From positions 310,001-374,000 of the forward strand of contig NZ_AUII01000002.1 of the NCBI RefSeq assembly GCF_000423625.1: DNA of 64,000 nt, in the 5' to 3' direction. The notes beneath the pieces are model-generated. The model had not been told where the DNA came from, made no database searches, and saw only the letters and a program-made list of their open reading frames with translations. Origin of the DNA: Pseudonocardia asaccharolytica DSM 44247 = NBRC 16224 (GTDB taxonomy: Bacteria > Actinomycetota > Actinomycetes > Mycobacteriales > Pseudonocardiaceae). The translations under genes and the position numbers were made by a program. This document shows, in pieces, positions 46,426-57,850 of the stretch (its first letter is position 1; every line of letters starts with the position of its first letter).

Positions 46426-48774
46426 ATGGACCGCAAGCGCCTGCTCCGCAACCCGCTGATCTGGATCCTCGCCGCGATCCTGATTTATTTCACGTTCAGT
46501 GCGCTGTTCGACGACACCCGCGGATACACGCAGGTCCCGACGTCCACGGCATTGGCCCAGATCGCCGACGGCAATGTCAACAAGGCCCTCGTCGAGGACA
46601 AGGAGCAGCGGCTCCGGCTGACCCTGAACACCCCGGTCGAGGGCTCCACCCAGATCATCACGCAGTACCCGGCCCAGGCCTCGGGCCAGATCTTCACCTC
46701 GCTGCAGAACGCGACCAGCAACCCCGAGTTCAACACCGCCGTGCGCCAGGACTCCTTCCTGGTCACGATGCTCATCTACCTGATCCCGCTGGGGCTGGTG
46801 CTGCTCATCCTGTTCTGGATGATGAACAACGCCCAGGGCGGCGGGAACCGGGTGATGTCCTTCGGCAAGTCGAAGGCCAAGCAGCTGTCCAAGGACATGC
46901 CGAAGTCGACCTTCGCGGATGTGGCGGGAGCCGACGAGGCCGTCGAGGAGCTGCACGAGATCAAGGACTTCCTGCAGAACCCCGCCCGCTACCAGGCGCT
47001 CGGCGCGAAGATCCCGAAGGGCGTGCTGCTCTACGGTCCGCCCGGCACCGGCAAGACGCTGCTCGCCAGGGCCGTCGCCGGCGAGGCGGGCGTGCCGTTC
47101 TACACGATCTCCGGCTCCGATTTCGTCGAGATGTTCGTCGGTGTCGGCGCCTCCCGGGTGCGCGACCTGTTCGAACAGGCGAAACAGAATGCGCCCTGCA
47201 TCATCTTCGTCGACGAGATCGACGCGGTCGGACGCCAGCGCGGCGCCGGCCTCGGTGGCGGTCACGACGAGCGCGAGCAGACGCTCAACCAGCTGCTCGT
47301 GGAGATGGACGGGTTCGACCCGCGGGGCGGGATCATCCTCATCGCGGCCACCAACCGGCCCGACATCCTCGACCCCGCGCTGCTGCGCCCCGGCCGGTTC
47401 GACCGGCAGATCCCGGTGAGCGCCCCCGATCTGGCGGGCCGACGCGCGATTCTCAACGTGCACGCCAAGGGCAAGCCGTTCGCGAACGACGTCGACTTCG
47501 ACGGGCTGGCCAAGCGCACCGTCGGGATGTCCGGTGCCGATCTGGCCAACGTCATCAACGAGGCCGCGTTGCTCACCGCCCGGGAGCACGGGACGGTGAT
47601 CACGGGGGCCGCGCTGGAGGAGTCGGTCGACCGGGTCATCGGAGGGCCCCGGCGCAAGAGCAAGATCATCTCTGAGGAAGAGAAGAAGATCACGGCCTAC
47701 CACGAGGGCGGACATGCGCTCGCGGCGTGGGCGATGCCCGATCTCGAACCGGTCTACAAGCTCACGATCCTGCCGCGCGGCCGCACCGGCGGGCACGCGC
47801 TGGTCGTCCCCGAGGACGACAAGGGCCTGATGACGCGCTCGGAGATGATCGCGCGGCTGGTCTTCGCGATGGGCGGGCGCAGCGCCGAGGAGCTCGTCTT
47901 CCACGAGCCGACCACCGGCGCGTCGTCCGATATCGACCAGGCCACCAAGATCGCCAAGGCGATGGTGACCGAGTACGGGATGAGTGCCCGGCTCGGCGCG
48001 GTGCGCTACGGCCGAGAGCAGGGCGATCCGTTCCTCGGCCGGTCGATGGGGGCGCAGGCCGACTACTCGCTCGAGGTCGCGCACGAGATCGACGAGGAGG
48101 TGCGCGCGCTCATCGAGGTGGCGCACACCGAGGCGTGGGACATCCTCAACACCTACCGCGACGTTCTCGACGACCTGGTCCTCGAGCTCCTGGAGAAGGA
48201 GACGCTCTCCCGAAAGGACCTGGAGCGGATCTTCGATCGGGTCGAGAAGCGGCCGCGGATCACCGCGTTCAACGATTTCGGCGGGCGCACTCCCTCCGAG
48301 AAGCCGCCGATCCTCACCCCGGCCGAGCGGGCCCGCGAGCGCGGCGAACCCTGGCCGCCGGACACCGAACCCGCCCGCGAGCCGGCCCCGGTCGGGTCCT
48401 ACCCCGGCGGCGGGTACGGCGTGCCCGTGCCGGGCCCGAACGGGGGCTACCCGACCGGGCCGGGCCAGCAGGCCCCGCCGTTCCCACCCCCGCCGTTCCC
48501 CGGCGCCCCGTACGGGCCGGGCTGGGGCACCCCGCCGGGGCAGCAGGGGTCGCGGCCCGACCAGCCCACCTCCGTGCCGCCGAACTACGGGGCCCCGCCG
48601 GACTGGCGCCCCGCGACGACCCCGGGAGGCCAGCCGTGGCCGCCGCCGCACTGGCAGGGCGGGCACCAGCAGGGGCAACCCGATCCCACGCGGCCCCCGC
48701 GGGGCGGGCCGGAGCGCGACGGCGACGCCGAGCCGGCCGACCCCCCGGGCCCGAACCAGGGCGGCGGGAACTGA
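46426..48774 (+). CDS. ftsH: ATP-dependent zinc metalloprotease FtsH
   Basis: Membrane-anchored AAA protease degrading misfolded membrane and some soluble proteins; 782 aa. Membrane helices at 10-28 and 111-133 flank an extracytoplasmic loop. Walker A is GPPGTGKT (204-211); Walker B is [11 protein letters not shown]; the zinc site is HEGGH (426-430). Residues from about 640 on form a long Gly/Pro-rich tail, typical of actinobacterial FtsH. ATG 46426 lacks a close ribosome site; AGGGAGG lies 25 bases upstream. folE follows. Confidence 0.94.
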   Translation: MDRKRLLRNPLIWILAAILIYFTFSALFDDTRGYTQVPTSTALAQIADGNVNKALVEDKEQRLRLTLNTPVEGSTQIITQYPAQASGQIFTSLQNATSNPEFNTAVRQDSFLVTMLIYLIPLGLVLLILFWMMNNAQGGGNRVMSFGKSKAKQLSKDMPKSTFADVAGADEAVEELHEIKDFLQNPARYQALGAKIPKGVLLYGPPGTGKTLLARAVAGEAGVPFYTISGSDFVEMFVGVGASRVRDLFEQAKQNAPCIIFVDEIDAVGRQRGAGLGGGHDEREQTLNQLLVEMDGFDPRGGIILIAATNRPDILDPALLRPGRFDRQIPVSAPDLAGRRAILNVHAKGKPFANDVDFDGLAKRTVGMSGADLANVINEAALLTAREHGTVITGAALEESVDRVIGGPRRKSKIISEEEKKITAYHEGGHALAAWAMPDLEPVYKLTILPRGRTGGHALVVPEDDKGLMTRSEMIARLVFAMGGRSAEELVFHEPTTGASSDIDQATKIAKAMVTEYGMSARLGAVRYGREQGDPFLGRSMGAQADYSLEVAHEIDEEVRALIEVAHTEAWDILNTYRDVLDDLVLELLEKETLSRKDLERIFDRVEKRPRITAFNDFGGRTPSEKPPILTPAERARERGEPWPPDTEPAREPAPVGSYPGGGYGVPVPGPNGGYPTGPGQQAPPFPPPPFPGAPYGPGWGTPPGQQGSRPDQPTSVPPNYGAPPDWRPATTPGGQPWPPPHWQGGHQQGQPDPTRPPRGGPERDGDAEPADPPGPNQGGGN

Positions 48775-48815
48775 GCGCGAACGTCTCCGGCGATTTCACC
48801 CCGGTCCCGGCCGGG

Positions 48816-49397
48816 GTGAATGGTCGCCGGCGCGTCGATCGCCCGCGTGCGGAGGCGGCCGTCCGGGAACTGCTGGTCGCGTTGGGGGAGGATCCGGACC
48901 GCGAGGGCCTGCGCGAGACCCCGGCCCGGGTCGCGCGGGCCTACGAGGAGATCTTCGCGGGCCTCTACGTCGACGCGGACTCGGTGCTGGACAAGACCTT
49001 CGACGAGGACCACCAGGAGCTCATCCTGGTCAGGGAGATCCCGCTGTTCTCGACCTGCGAACATCATCTGGTCCCCTTCCACGGCTTCGCGCACGTCGGG
49101 TACATCCCGAACAAGAGCGGGCGGGTCACCGGGCTTTCCAAGATCGCGCGGGTGGTCGAGAACTACGCGCGCCGCCCACAGGTGCAGGAACGGCTGACCG
49201 GGCAGATCGCCGACGCGATCGTGCGCAAGCTCGAGCCTCGCGGGGTGATCGTGGTCATCGACGCCGAACATCTCTGTATGGCGATTCGCGGCATCAACAA
49301 GCCCGGTGCGCGCACGACGACATCGGCGGTCCGCGGACTCTTCCAGACCTCGCCGTCGTCTCGGGCCGAGGCGTTGGCGCTGATCCGGGGCGGCTGA
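48816..49397 (+). CDS. folE: GTP cyclohydrolase I
   Basis: First step of folate synthesis: GTP to dihydroneopterin triphosphate. About 193 aa with [20 protein letters not shown] (zinc cysteine and histidines), [22 protein letters not shown] and [15 protein letters not shown] 48816 is the only usable start; its ribosome site is poor. Since no alternative start exists back to the ftsH stop, coupling to ftsH translation is possible. folP starts four bases after the stop. Confidence 0.93.
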   Translation: MNGRRRVDRPRAEAAVRELLVALGEDPDREGLRETPARVARAYEEIFAGLYVDADSVLDKTFDEDHQELILVREIPLFSTCEHHLVPFHGFAHVGYIPNKSGRVTGLSKIARVVENYARRPQVQERLTGQIADAIVRKLEPRGVIVVIDAEHLCMAIRGINKPGARTTTSAVRGLFQTSPSSRAEALALIRGG

Positions 49398-49400
49398 CCG

Positions 49401-50279
49401 GTGGCCGTGAGACAGGGCCTGCCCCGTCCGGGTCGGTGCGCGGTCATGGGGATCCTGAACGTCACGCCGGACTCGTTCTCCGACGGCGGCCGCTACCTCG
49501 ACCGCGACGACGCCGTCGGCCACGGGGTCCGGATGCGCGATGCCGGCGCCGACCTCGTCGACGTGGGCGGCGAGTCGACCCGGCCCGGCGCGCACCGGGT
49601 GTCCGCACAGGTCGAATGCGACCGCGTCGTCCCGGTGATCCGGGACCTGGTCGCCGAGGGCGTCCGGGTGAGCGTCGACACCACCCGCGCCGAGGTGGCG
49701 CAGGCCGCGATCGAGGCCGGGGCCACGGTGGTCAACGACGTCTCCGGCGGGCTGGCCGATCCCCGGATGGCCGCGGTCCTCGCCGACGCCGGGCTGCCGT
49801 GGGTTCTCATGCACTGGCGCGGGCACAGCGACCGGATGCACGAGCTGGCCCGCTACGCCGACGTCGTCGGCGAGGTACGGGCCGAACTGGTCGCCAGGGC
49901 CGATGCCGCGGTGCTGGCCGGGGTCGACCCGGCGCGGATCGTCATCGACCCCGGGCTCGGTTTCGCCAAGACCGGCGAGCACAACTGGGCGTTGTTGCGC
50001 AGGCTCGACGTGCTGGTGGCGCTGGGTTTCCCGGTGCTCGTCGGGGCCTCGCGCAAGCGCTTCCTCGGCGACCTGCTCGCCACGGAGGACGGCACCGTCC
50101 GCCCACCGGACGGCCGCGAGGTCGCCACTGCGGTGATCACCGCGCTGGCGGCGAACGCGGGGGCCTGGGGGGTGCGGGTGCATGACGTCGGCTCCTCCCG
50201 GGACGCGGCTGCGGTGACCACCGCGTGGCGGTTCGGGGCCGCGCCTGATCGCAGCGTCGCGTCGCGGGGCGGCCGATGA
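49401..50279 (+). CDS. folP: Dihydropteroate synthase
   Basis: Condenses dihydropterin pyrophosphate with p-aminobenzoate; the sulfonamide target. 292 aa with [58 protein letters not shown] and GASRKRFLG. The stop overlaps the folB start by four bases, so the fol genes are translated together. Confidence 0.95.
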   Translation: MAVRQGLPRPGRCAVMGILNVTPDSFSDGGRYLDRDDAVGHGVRMRDAGADLVDVGGESTRPGAHRVSAQVECDRVVPVIRDLVAEGVRVSVDTTRAEVAQAAIEAGATVVNDVSGGLADPRMAAVLADAGLPWVLMHWRGHSDRMHELARYADVVGEVRAELVARADAAVLAGVDPARIVIDPGLGFAKTGEHNWALLRRLDVLVALGFPVLVGASRKRFLGDLLATEDGTVRPPDGREVATAVITALAANAGAWGVRVHDVGSSRDAAAVTTAWRFGAAPDRSVASRGGR

Positions 50280-50674
50280 CCGACCGCATCGTGCTGACGG
50301 GGCTGAAGGTGCGCGGTCACCACGGTGTCTTCGACCATGAGCGCCGCGACGGTCAGGACTTCCTCGTCGACGTCAGGGTCTGGCTCGACCTGCGCGCCGC
50401 GGCGGCGTCCGACGATCTCGCCGACACCCTCGACTACGGCGAGCTCGCCCGCCGGGCTGCCGAGATCGTCGGGGGCCCGCCGTGCAAGCTCATCGAGACC
50501 GTCGCCGGCCGGGTGGCCGACGCGGTGCTCGCCGATGAACGGCTGAGCGCCGTCGAGGTCACGATCCACAAGCCGCAGGCGCCGATCCCGCTGCAGTTCA
50601 CCGACGTCGCGGTGGTGGTGTCCCGCACCCGCGCCCCCGCGAGTCGGGGTATTTCCGCGAGCGAGTCGGGATGA
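50276..50674 (+). CDS. folB: Dihydroneopterin aldolase
   Basis: Cleaves dihydroneopterin to hydroxymethyl-dihydropterin. 132 aa, with [21 protein letters not shown] at the start (catalytic region), [16 protein letters not shown] and [15 protein letters not shown]. Overlaps folP at its start and folK at its end (four bases each). The final dozen residues are an unconserved tail. Confidence 0.94.
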   Translation: MTDRIVLTGLKVRGHHGVFDHERRDGQDFLVDVRVWLDLRAAAASDDLADTLDYGELARRAAEIVGGPPCKLIETVAGRVADAVLADERLSAVEVTIHKPQAPIPLQFTDVAVVVSRTRAPASRGISASESG

Positions 50675-51174
50675 GCCGCGCCGTGCTGAGCCTCGGCTCC
50701 AACCTCGGCGACCGGTTCGGGCATCTCCGCTCGGTCGTCGACGACCTGGCCGGCGTCCTCGTCGCGGTCTCCCCGGTCTACGAGACCGCACCGTGGGGCG
50801 GGGTCGCGCAGGGTGACTTTCTCAACGCCGTGGTCATCGTCGACGATCCGGACACCGGCGCCTGGGGCTGGTTGCGTCGCGGGCAGCGGCTGGAGCAGGC
50901 GGCGGGGCGGGTCCGAACCGTCCACTGGGGTCCCCGCACCCTCGACGTCGACGTCGTGACCGTGGACGGCGTGGTCAGCGACGACCCGGAACTGCTGCTG
51001 CCCCATCCCGGCACACCGCAGCGGGCGACGGTCCTCGTCCCCTGGCTCGATATCGAGCCCGCCGCGGTGCTGCCCGGCCACGGCCCGGTACGGGAGCTGC
51101 TCGACACGCTCCCGGCCGGCGACGTCGGGACCATGCGCCGCCGCGACGAGCTGTCGCTGACGCCCGCACGATGA
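50671..51174 (+). CDS. folK: HPPK (6-hydroxymethyl-7,8-dihydropterin pyrophosphokinase)
   Basis: Adds pyrophosphate to the pterin before FolP acts. 167 aa with [27 protein letters not shown], a [15 protein letters not shown] metal-binding motif and [18 protein letters not shown]. Its stop overlaps the next gene by four bases, extending the coupled run. Confidence 0.94.
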   Translation: MSRAVLSLGSNLGDRFGHLRSVVDDLAGVLVAVSPVYETAPWGGVAQGDFLNAVVIVDDPDTGAWGWLRRGQRLEQAAGRVRTVHWGPRTLDVDVVTVDGVVSDDPELLLPHPGTPQRATVLVPWLDIEPAAVLPGHGPVRELLDTLPAGDVGTMRRRDELSLTPAR

Positions 51175-51626
51175 AGCCGACCCGGATCCGCGATCTGCTC
51201 GCCATGGCGGCGGTGGCGGCGGTGATCGGGCATCTGCTCGTGCGGATGACCTACGGTTCGCTTCCGGCGTTCCCGGTTCCGGCCGGGGCCACCCTGGGCG
51301 TGCTCGGCCTCGCCGAGGTGATTGCGGGCAACCTGCTGCGCGCCCGGATCCAGCGCCGTCCGGGGAGCAGACCGGTGCAGCCGCTGGTCGCCGCGCGAGC
51401 GGTGCTGGTGGCGCAGGCGTCTGCCCGGGGCGGAGCGCTCGTCGCCGGGCTGTGGGCGGGCCTGCTGGCCTACGTGCTGCCGATGAGCGGCGAGATCTCG
51501 GCCGCGGCCGGCGATGCGGTGGCGGCCGGCGTCGGGCTGGCGTGCTCGCTCGGCCTCGTCGGTGGCGCGCTGTGGCTGGAGCACTGCTGTCGCACCCCGG
51601 ACGACGATTCGTCCGCGGAACCATGA
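51171..51626 (+). CDS. DUF3180 membrane protein
   Basis: A 151-aa protein with four hydrophobic helices, matching the DUF3180 family that regularly follows folK in Actinomycetota. Short loops, no catalytic motif. Translationally coupled to folK by a four-base overlap. Role unknown. Confidence 0.8.
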   Translation: MKPTRIRDLLAMAAVAAVIGHLLVRMTYGSLPAFPVPAGATLGVLGLAEVIAGNLLRARIQRRPGSRPVQPLVAARAVLVAQASARGGALVAGLWAGLLAYVLPMSGEISAAAGDAVAAGVGLACSLGLVGGALWLEHCCRTPDDDSSAEP

Positions 51627-51653
51627 CCCGAGCCGCGCGGCGGTGACCGCCCG

Positions 51654-51659
51654 TAGGCT
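51654..51659 (+). promoter_or_regulatory. Leaderless -10 box of the PrsW-like gene
   Basis: TAGGCT then seven bases then ATG 51667. No ribosome-binding site is present in between. Confidence 0.5.
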
Positions 51660-51666
51660 CCCGCAT

Positions 51667-52950
51667 ATGGCCCAGTCGATCCCGATGCCCGCCCGCACCC
51701 GGCGGCGTCGCGGCGTGCTGGCCCCCGTCGCCGGCCTCGTCGTGCTCGGCATCTGCGGGTTGGCGGTGGTCGGCATCGTCGGCTCGCAGGTCGGGCCCGG
51801 GGCGGTCATTGCCGGTGCGCTGTGCGCATTGCTGCCGGTCGGGCCCGTAGTGGCGACCTTCCTGTGGATCGATCGCTGGGAGCCCGAACCGCCCCGGTTG
51901 CTGCTGGTGGCGTTCCTGTGGGGCGCGGGGTTCGCCGCGCTGTCCGCTCTGTTGATCAACAGCAGCGCCATGTACGCGGCCGATCAGCTGCTCGGCCGGG
52001 GTAGGGCCGACGTCGTCGGGGGCGCGATCATCGCACCGTTCGTCGAGGAGGGGCTCAAGGGTCTGTTCCTGGTGGGGCTCCTGGTGTTCCGGCGCCGTGA
52101 GTTCGACGGCATCGTCGACGGCGTCGTGTACGCGGGCCTGGTCGCGACCGGGTTCGCCTTCACCGAGAACATCCTCTACATCGGGCGGGCGTTCGCCGAG
52201 GACGGGGTGATCGGGCAGAGCGGCGGGGTGCTCGCCGTGCTGCTGCTGCGCGGGGTGTTCTCGCCGTTCGCGCATCCCCTGTTCACCGCGATGACCGGGA
52301 TCGGCGCGGGTATCGCCGCGACCAGCCGTAGCGCGGTGGTGCGGGTCCTGGCGGTGGTCGCGGGCTACCTCGTCGCCGTCGTGCTGCACGGGCTCTGGAA
52401 CGGCGCGGCGATCCTCGGCGACGGGGCTGCCTTCGTCGGCGTCTACGGCTTCGTCATGGTGCCGCTGTTCCTCGCGGTGATCACGCTGGTGCTGTGGCAG
52501 CGGCGCCACGAGCAGCGGGTCGTGGCGCAGCAGCTGCCCGGGTTCGTCCAGTCCGGGTGGATCGCACCGAGCGAGATGCCGCTGCTGGCGAGTCTCGCCG
52601 GCCGCCGCGGTTGGCGGGCCGCCGTCCGCCAGCGCTCCGGGCGGGCCGCCGCCGCGGCCGTCGCCGACTACCAGGCCGCCGTCACCGAGCTCGCCTTCCT
52701 GCGCCGCCGGATCTCCCGCGGCACGGTGCGCGGGGACGCCCGCCGGCGGCACGACGAGATGCTCGCCGAGCTGTTCCGGGCGCGGGCACGGGCGATCGGG
52801 ATGCCCGACGCGCTCGCCGCGGCGTGGCGCCGGCAACAGCCTCCCCCCGGCTGGGCCCCGCCCTCGCAGGCCGGATACCGCGCGGGGTACGGTCCGCCCC
52901 CCGGATACCGCCCGCCGGGCGGTGGCGGCGGCCGCCCGACCGCTGGGTGA
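51667..52950 (+). CDS. PrsW-family intramembrane metalloprotease
   Basis: A 427-aa membrane protein with about eight helices. PrsW motifs are visible: APFVEEGLKGLFL (EE..K), FAFTENILYIG, FAHPLFTAMTG and VLHGLWNGAAI, which together form the putative metal site. In Bacillus PrsW cleaves an anti-sigma factor; the target here is unknown. A cytoplasmic helical segment and a Gly/Pro/Tyr-rich tail follow. The upstream leaderless box supports ATG 51667 as start. Confidence 0.85.
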   Translation: MAQSIPMPARTRRRRGVLAPVAGLVVLGICGLAVVGIVGSQVGPGAVIAGALCALLPVGPVVATFLWIDRWEPEPPRLLLVAFLWGAGFAALSALLINSSAMYAADQLLGRGRADVVGGAIIAPFVEEGLKGLFLVGLLVFRRREFDGIVDGVVYAGLVATGFAFTENILYIGRAFAEDGVIGQSGGVLAVLLLRGVFSPFAHPLFTAMTGIGAGIAATSRSAVVRVLAVVAGYLVAVVLHGLWNGAAILGDGAAFVGVYGFVMVPLFLAVITLVLWQRRHEQRVVAQQLPGFVQSGWIAPSEMPLLASLAGRRGWRAAVRQRSGRAAAAAVADYQAAVTELAFLRRRISRGTVRGDARRRHDEMLAELFRARARAIGMPDALAAAWRRQQPPPGWAPPSQAGYRAGYGPPPGYRPPGGGGGRPTAG

Positions 52951-53073
52951 ACCCCATCACGGGCCGTCGCCGAGGCCCCCTGCCGCGTTTTAATCTTTCC
53001 TCCGCGTCGCTAGCGATTCGTCGACACCTCGTCTGGTACCCCGGCAGGGACTGGAACGAGCAAGGAGCGCGGG

Positions 53074-53967
53074 ATGAGTGCAGGCCGGCCTGCTCGGCTG
53101 GCCGTCGGAGTGGTCTCCGCCGGCCGTGTCGGATCCGTCGTGGGGGCGGCGTTGGCGGCCGCCGGACACCATGTCGTGGCCGTCTCGGGCGTGTCCCGGG
53201 CTTCGGTCCACCGCGCGCAGACCCTGCTGCCCGGTGTCGCGCTGCTGCCCCCCGACGAGGTCGTGCAGCGGGCCGATCTCGCGCTGCTCGCGGTCCCGGA
53301 CGACGTGTTGCCCGGCCTGGTCCGCGGGCTCGCCGCGGCCGGCTGCTTCCGTCCCGGCCAGATCGTCGTGCACACTTCGGGCGCGCACGGTGTCGCGGTG
53401 CTGGATCCGGCGGTCGAGTACGGCGTGCTGCCGCTGGCCCTGCATCCGGTCATGACGTTCACCGGCCGCTCCGAGGACGTCGAGCGGCTCGCCTCGTGCT
53501 GCGTCAGCGTCACCGCCGCGGCCGATGACGAGGCGGCATGGAGCGTGGGGGAGGCGCTCGTCGTCGAGATGAACGCGGAACCGGTGCGGGTGCCTGCGGC
53601 CGTCCGTCCCCTTTACCACGCCGCCCTCGCCCACGGCGCGAACCATCTGGTCACGCTCGTGCGCGACTGCGCCGACGCGCTGGAGCAGGCCGGCATCCGG
53701 CCCGCGGAACGGCTGATCGGGCCGCTGCTGTCGGCGGCCCTGGACAACGCCCTGCGGCACGGCGACCGCGCGCTCACCGGGCCGGTCGCCCGCGGCGACA
53801 GCGGCACCGTGCGCCTGCATCTGCGCGAGCTCGGTGCCCGGGACCCGGATCTCGCCGAAACCTACCGGGTGCTGGCCGCGCGGACCGCGCACCGCGCCGA
53901 GGCCGCCGGCCTGCTGCCCGCGCACGCCGCCTCCGACGTGCTCACCACCCTACGGGAGGACCGATGA
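53074..53967 (+). CDS. Rossmann-like and DUF2520 domain protein
   Basis: A 297-aa predicted NAD(P)-dependent oxidoreductase. It starts with a Rossmann fold ([26 protein letters not shown]) and ends in a helical DUF2520 domain ([32 protein letters not shown]), like a shortened beta-hydroxyacid or pyrroline-5-carboxylate reductase. It lies just upstream of panC, with a four-base overlap, as in many Actinomycetota; a part in pantothenate synthesis such as ketopantoate reduction has been suggested by position but is unproven. AAGGAG precedes ATG 53074. Confidence 0.83.
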   Translation: MSAGRPARLAVGVVSAGRVGSVVGAALAAAGHHVVAVSGVSRASVHRAQTLLPGVALLPPDEVVQRADLALLAVPDDVLPGLVRGLAAAGCFRPGQIVVHTSGAHGVAVLDPAVEYGVLPLALHPVMTFTGRSEDVERLASCCVSVTAAADDEAAWSVGEALVVEMNAEPVRVPAAVRPLYHAALAHGANHLVTLVRDCADALEQAGIRPAERLIGPLLSAALDNALRHGDRALTGPVARGDSGTVRLHLRELGARDPDLAETYRVLAARTAHRAEAAGLLPAHAASDVLTTLREDR

Positions 53968-54842
53968 TCACCGCCCCGGCCGCCGGGGGCTACCGCGCCG
54001 GCCAGCTGACCACCCACCGCGAACCCGCCCAGCTGACGGCGGTGACCAGGGCGCTGCGCGGGGCGGGACGCAAGATCGTGCTGGTGCCGACGATGGGTGC
54101 CCTGCACGAGGGCCACCGCGAGCTGATCCGGCACGCGCGCCGCGTGCCGGGCGCGGTCGTCACGGCCGTGTCGATCTTCGTCAACCCTCTGCAGTTCGGG
54201 CCGGACGAGGATCTGGAGCGCTATCCGCGCCCGCTCGAGGACGACCTGGAAGCCTGCCGCGAGGAGGGCGTCGAGCTGGTCTTCACCCCCGGGGTGGAGC
54301 ACATGTACCCACCCGGCTCGGATACCAGGGTGGTCGCCAACGCGCTGGCCGACGAGCTCGAGGGCGCCGTCCGCCCTGGTCACTTCGCGGGCGTGCTGAC
54401 CGTCGTGGCCAAGCTGTTCCACATCGTCGGCCCGGATGTCGCGCTGTTCGGCGAGAAGGACTACCAGCAGCTCGTCCTGATCCGGAAGATGGCGCACGAC
54501 CTGGACTTCCCCCTCGCCGTGGTCGGTGTGCCGACCGTCCGCGAGCCGGACGGGCTCGCGCTCTCGTCGCGCAACGCCTACCTCTCACCCGACCATCGGG
54601 CCAGGGCCGCGACGCTGGCCCGCGCGCTCACCGAGGGTGCGTCGGTGAGCGCCCGCGGCGCCGACGCCGTCCTCGAACGGGCCCGGGCGGTGCTGGCGAC
54701 CGAGCCCGCGCTGCAGGTGGAGTACCTCGAGCTTCGCGATCCGGAGCTCGGGCCGACACCGGCCTCCGGCCGCGCCCGGCTACTGGCGGCCGCCCGGCTG
54801 GGCGGCACCCGCCTCATCGACAACGTCCCGGTCCAGCTGTAG
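53964..54842 (+). CDS. panC: Pantothenate synthetase
   Basis: Joins pantoate and beta-alanine with ATP. 292 aa with the HIGH-type [47 protein letters not shown] and [10 protein letters not shown] (KMSKS equivalent). Start overlaps the preceding stop; panD follows after 12 bases. Confidence 0.94.
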   Translation: MITAPAAGGYRAGQLTTHREPAQLTAVTRALRGAGRKIVLVPTMGALHEGHRELIRHARRVPGAVVTAVSIFVNPLQFGPDEDLERYPRPLEDDLEACREEGVELVFTPGVEHMYPPGSDTRVVANALADELEGAVRPGHFAGVLTVVAKLFHIVGPDVALFGEKDYQQLVLIRKMAHDLDFPLAVVGVPTVREPDGLALSSRNAYLSPDHRARAATLARALTEGASVSARGADAVLERARAVLATEPALQVEYLELRDPELGPTPASGRARLLAAARLGGTRLIDNVPVQL

Positions 54843-54854
54843 CGGGGAGAATGC

Positions 54855-55292
54855 ATGTTCCGCACGATGATGAAGTCCAAGATCCACCGCGCGACCGTGA
54901 CGCAGGCGGACCTGCACTACGTCGGCTCGGTCACCGTCGACCTCGACCTGATGGAGGCCGCGGACCTGCTGGAGGGCGAGCAGGTCGCGATCGTCGACAT
55001 CACCAACGGGGCCCGGCTGGAGACCTATGTGATCCCCGGTCCACGCGGCAGCGGCGTAATCGGTATCAACGGGGCGGCCGCACATCTCGTCCACCCCGGT
55101 GACCTGGTCATCCTCATCTCCTACGCGATGATGGACGAGGCCGAGCTGCGGGCGTACGACCCCCAGGTGGTGTTCGTCGACGAGCACAACCGGATCGTCG
55201 AACTCGGCACCGACCCGGCGCACGCCCCGGCGGGCTCCGGCCTGCGGTCCGGGGCGATCACCAGGCCGCCTTCGGTCGAGCTCGTCCCGTAG
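54855..55292 (+). CDS. panD: Aspartate 1-decarboxylase
   Basis: Makes beta-alanine for pantothenate. The 145-aa proenzyme cuts itself between G24 and S25 ([11 protein letters not shown]) to form the pyruvoyl cofactor. The rest matches the double-psi barrel ([32 protein letters not shown]). coaX begins two bases after the stop. Confidence 0.94.
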   Translation: MFRTMMKSKIHRATVTQADLHYVGSVTVDLDLMEAADLLEGEQVAIVDITNGARLETYVIPGPRGSGVIGINGAAAHLVHPGDLVILISYAMMDEAELRAYDPQVVFVDEHNRIVELGTDPAHAPAGSGLRSGAITRPPSVELVP

Positions 55293-55294
55293 CC

Positions 55295-56152
55295 ATGCTG
55301 CTGTGCATCGACGTCGGCAACACCCAGATCGCGCTGGGGCTCTACCCGGACGTTCCCGGCGACGTGGTCCGGCCGGAGCTGGTACACGACTGGCGGATGC
55401 GCACCGACTCCCGGATGACCGCCGACGAGCTGGAGGTCGCGATCCGCGGGCTGCTCGGCGAGCATGCCGCCCACGTCACGGGCATCGCGGCGTTGTCCAC
55501 GGTGCCGGCGCTGCTGCGTGAGCTGCGGCTGCTGCTCGACCGGGGTGGCTCGCGGATACCCGCGGTCGTCGTCGGGCCGGGGGTGCGCACCGGCGTGCCG
55601 CTGCTCGTCGACAACCCGCGTGAGGTCGGGGCCGACCGGGTCGTCAACACGCTCGCGGCGCACCGACTGTTCGGCACCGCGTGCATCGTGGTCGATTTCG
55701 GCACCTCGACCAATATCGACGTCGTCTCCGGGCGCGGTGAGTTCCTCGGCGGTGCGCTCGCGCCGGGAATCGAGATCTCGCTGGAGGCACTGGCCACCCG
55801 GGCGGCGGCGCTGCGAACCGTCGAGCTCGTCCGGCCGCGCTCCGTGATCGGCAAGAACACGGTCGAATGCCTGCAGTCCGGGGTGCTCTACGGCTTCGCC
55901 GGACAGGTCGACGGCCTGGTGGGCCGCATCCTCGACGAGCTCGGGCCGAAGGCGGGGCCGGTGACGGTGCTGGCGACCGGCGGGCTCGCCCCGCTGATGG
56001 AGGGCGAGTCGTCGACAATCACCCAGTTCGTTCCCGATCTCACCCTGATCGGGCTGCGGCTGACGTACCTGCGCAACATCGGCGGCGCTGCGGTCAGAAA
56101 CGGTGCGAACCCCGTACCGGCGGCGCGGGTCTCCGGCCGGGTCGCCCGATAG
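55295..56152 (+). CDS. coaX: Type III pantothenate kinase
   Basis: First step of CoA synthesis from pantothenate. 285 aa, with ASKHA-fold motifs [40 protein letters not shown] and [14 protein letters not shown]. Fourth gene of a tight DUF2520-panC-panD-coaX run that takes aspartate and pantoate to phosphopantothenate. Confidence 0.93.
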   Translation: MLLCIDVGNTQIALGLYPDVPGDVVRPELVHDWRMRTDSRMTADELEVAIRGLLGEHAAHVTGIAALSTVPALLRELRLLLDRGGSRIPAVVVGPGVRTGVPLLVDNPREVGADRVVNTLAAHRLFGTACIVVDFGTSTNIDVVSGRGEFLGGALAPGIEISLEALATRAAALRTVELVRPRSVIGKNTVECLQSGVLYGFAGQVDGLVGRILDELGPKAGPVTVLATGGLAPLMEGESSTITQFVPDLTLIGLRLTYLRNIGGAAVRNGANPVPAARVSGRVAR

Positions 56153-56194
56153 GCCGACGGCCGTCCCGGCGCGGAAGGGCCTGGGCCACGTCGC

Positions 56195-56200
56195 TAACCT
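56195..56200 (+). promoter_or_regulatory. Leaderless -10 box of lysS
   Basis: TAACCT followed by eight bases and GTG 56209. No ribosome-binding site fits, so lysS seems to start a new, leaderless transcript after coaX. Confidence 0.5.
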
Positions 56201-56208
56201 TGGTCGGT

Positions 56209-57705
56209 GTGACCAACGAGCATCCCGGCGACGAGGCCCTTCCCGAGCAGATCCGGGTGCGCCGGGCCAAGCGGGCCGAGCTGCTCGAATCGGGCGCCGA
56301 GGCCTATCCCGTCGAGGTGCATCGCACGCATGCGCTCCGTGAGGTTCGCCAAGCCCATCCGGATCTGCCGGTGGACACGGCAACGGGCGAGCAGGTCGCC
56401 GTCGTGGGCCGGGTCATCTTCCTGCGCAACACGGGCAAGCTCTGTTTCGCGACGCTGCGCGAGGGCGACGGCACCGAGCTGCAGGCCATGCTGAGCCTGG
56501 CGAACGTGGGTGGCGACGAGCTGGCCCGCTGGAAGTTGATGGTCGATCTCGGCGACCACGTCCTCGTGCACGGTGAGGTGATCACCTCCCGGCGGGGCGA
56601 GCTGTCGGTATCGGCCGACCGCTGGCAGATGGTGTCCAAGGCCATCCGGCCGCTGCCGGTGGCCCATCGCGAACTGTCCGAGGAGACCCGGGTCCGGCAA
56701 CGCTATGCCGACCTCATCGTGCGGCCGCAGGCCCGGGACATGGTCCGGTCCCGCGCCAGGGTCCTGCGCACCCTGCGCAACGCCCTCGACGAACGCGGTT
56801 TCATCGAGGTCGAGACCCCGATGCTGCAGCTGCTCCACGGCGGCGCTACGGCGCGTCCGTTCGTCACGCGGTCGAATGCACTCGATACGGATCTGTACCT
56901 GCGGATCGCCCCGGAACTGTTCCTGAAGCGTTCCGTGGTCGGCGGGATCGAGCGTGTCTTCGAGCTCAACCGGGTGTTCCGCAACGAGGGTATCGACTCG
57001 ACCCATTCGCCCGAGTTTGCGATGCTGGAGGCCTACCAGGCCTACGCCACCTACGACGACATGGCCGAGTTGACCCAGCAGTTGGTGCTGGCCAGCGCAC
57101 ACGCTGTGTTCGGATCCACCGTTGTTCGTCACGCGGACGGGTCCGAACATGACTTGGCCGGCCCATGGCGTTCCGTCACGCTGCACGAGGCGGTCTCGGA
57201 AGCGGTCGGCGAGGCCGTGAGCGTGGAGACCCCCGCGGAAAGTCTGCGGAAGCTTGCCGCGGTACATGACGTGGAGCTGAAGGATTCATGGTCGGCCGGC
57301 GAGATCATACTGGAACTCTTCGAGAAGCTCGTCGAACACACCCTCATCAAGCCGACCTTCGTGCGGGACTACCCGGTCGAGGTGCGCCCCTTGACCAGGC
57401 AGCACCGCAGCGACCCGCGGCTGGCCGAGGCCTGGGACCTCATCGTCTTCGGCACCGAACTAGCCACGGCGTATTCCGAGCTCGTCGATCCGGTGGTGCA
57501 GCGGGAGCGGCTGAACGCGCAGTCCTTGCTGGCGGCGGCGGGCGATGCCGAGGCGATGCAGCTCGACGAGGACTTCTTGCGTGCTATGGAGTACGGAATG
57601 CCCCCTACCGGAGGTATGGGAATGGGGATCGATCGCCTCCTCATGGTCCTGACCGGGCTCGGGATCCGCGAGACGATTCTCTTCCCGCTGGTGCGACCGG
57701 AGTGA
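56209..57705 (+). CDS. lysS: Lysyl-tRNA synthetase, class II
   Basis: Charges tRNA-Lys. 498 aa: an N-terminal OB-fold anticodon domain ([24 protein letters not shown]), then the class II core with motif 2 ([23 protein letters not shown]) and motif 3 ([15 protein letters not shown]). GTG 56209 is supported by a -10-like box eight bases upstream. Base composition of the last third is slightly less GC-biased than its neighbours. Confidence 0.94.
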   Translation: MTNEHPGDEALPEQIRVRRAKRAELLESGAEAYPVEVHRTHALREVRQAHPDLPVDTATGEQVAVVGRVIFLRNTGKLCFATLREGDGTELQAMLSLANVGGDELARWKLMVDLGDHVLVHGEVITSRRGELSVSADRWQMVSKAIRPLPVAHRELSEETRVRQRYADLIVRPQARDMVRSRARVLRTLRNALDERGFIEVETPMLQLLHGGATARPFVTRSNALDTDLYLRIAPELFLKRSVVGGIERVFELNRVFRNEGIDSTHSPEFAMLEAYQAYATYDDMAELTQQLVLASAHAVFGSTVVRHADGSEHDLAGPWRSVTLHEAVSEAVGEAVSVETPAESLRKLAAVHDVELKDSWSAGEIILELFEKLVEHTLIKPTFVRDYPVEVRPLTRQHRSDPRLAEAWDLIVFGTELATAYSELVDPVVQRERLNAQSLLAAAGDAEAMQLDEDFLRAMEYGMPPTGGMGMGIDRLLMVLTGLGIRETILFPLVRPE

Positions 57706-57717
57706 TCCAGGTCCCCT

Positions 57718-57752
57718 CCGATCCTCGGGCCAATTCGTTCCCGGCGGATCGG
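57718..57752 (+). terminator. Hairpin after lysS
   Basis: CCGATCC (57718-57724) pairs with GGATCGG (57746-57752); inner CGGG/CCCG extends the stem. It lies 12 bases after the stop codon. No T-run. Confidence 0.4.
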
Positions 57753-57756
57753 GGGG

Positions 57757-57785
57757 TTGCCTCGACAGCGCCGATGCAATAGAGA
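57757..57785 (+). promoter_or_regulatory. Candidate lsr2 promoter
   Basis: TTGCCT (57757-57762), a 17-base spacer and TAGAGA (57780-57785) give a plausible sigma-70-type promoter about 65 bases before the lsr2 start. Confidence 0.35.
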
Positions 57786-57850
57786 TACGCTTCAATTCGC
57801 GGCCTCGCCGCGTGTCGTTACTGACTATTCGAGCATGGAGGGCTGCGGCG

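Noticed and set aside
45145..48678. A 1177-codon minus-strand frame opposite ftsH
   Set aside because: The part opposite ftsH has no family features and mirrors ftsH codons. Only the secreted protease portion (to 46062), with its own signal peptide and ribosome site, is real.
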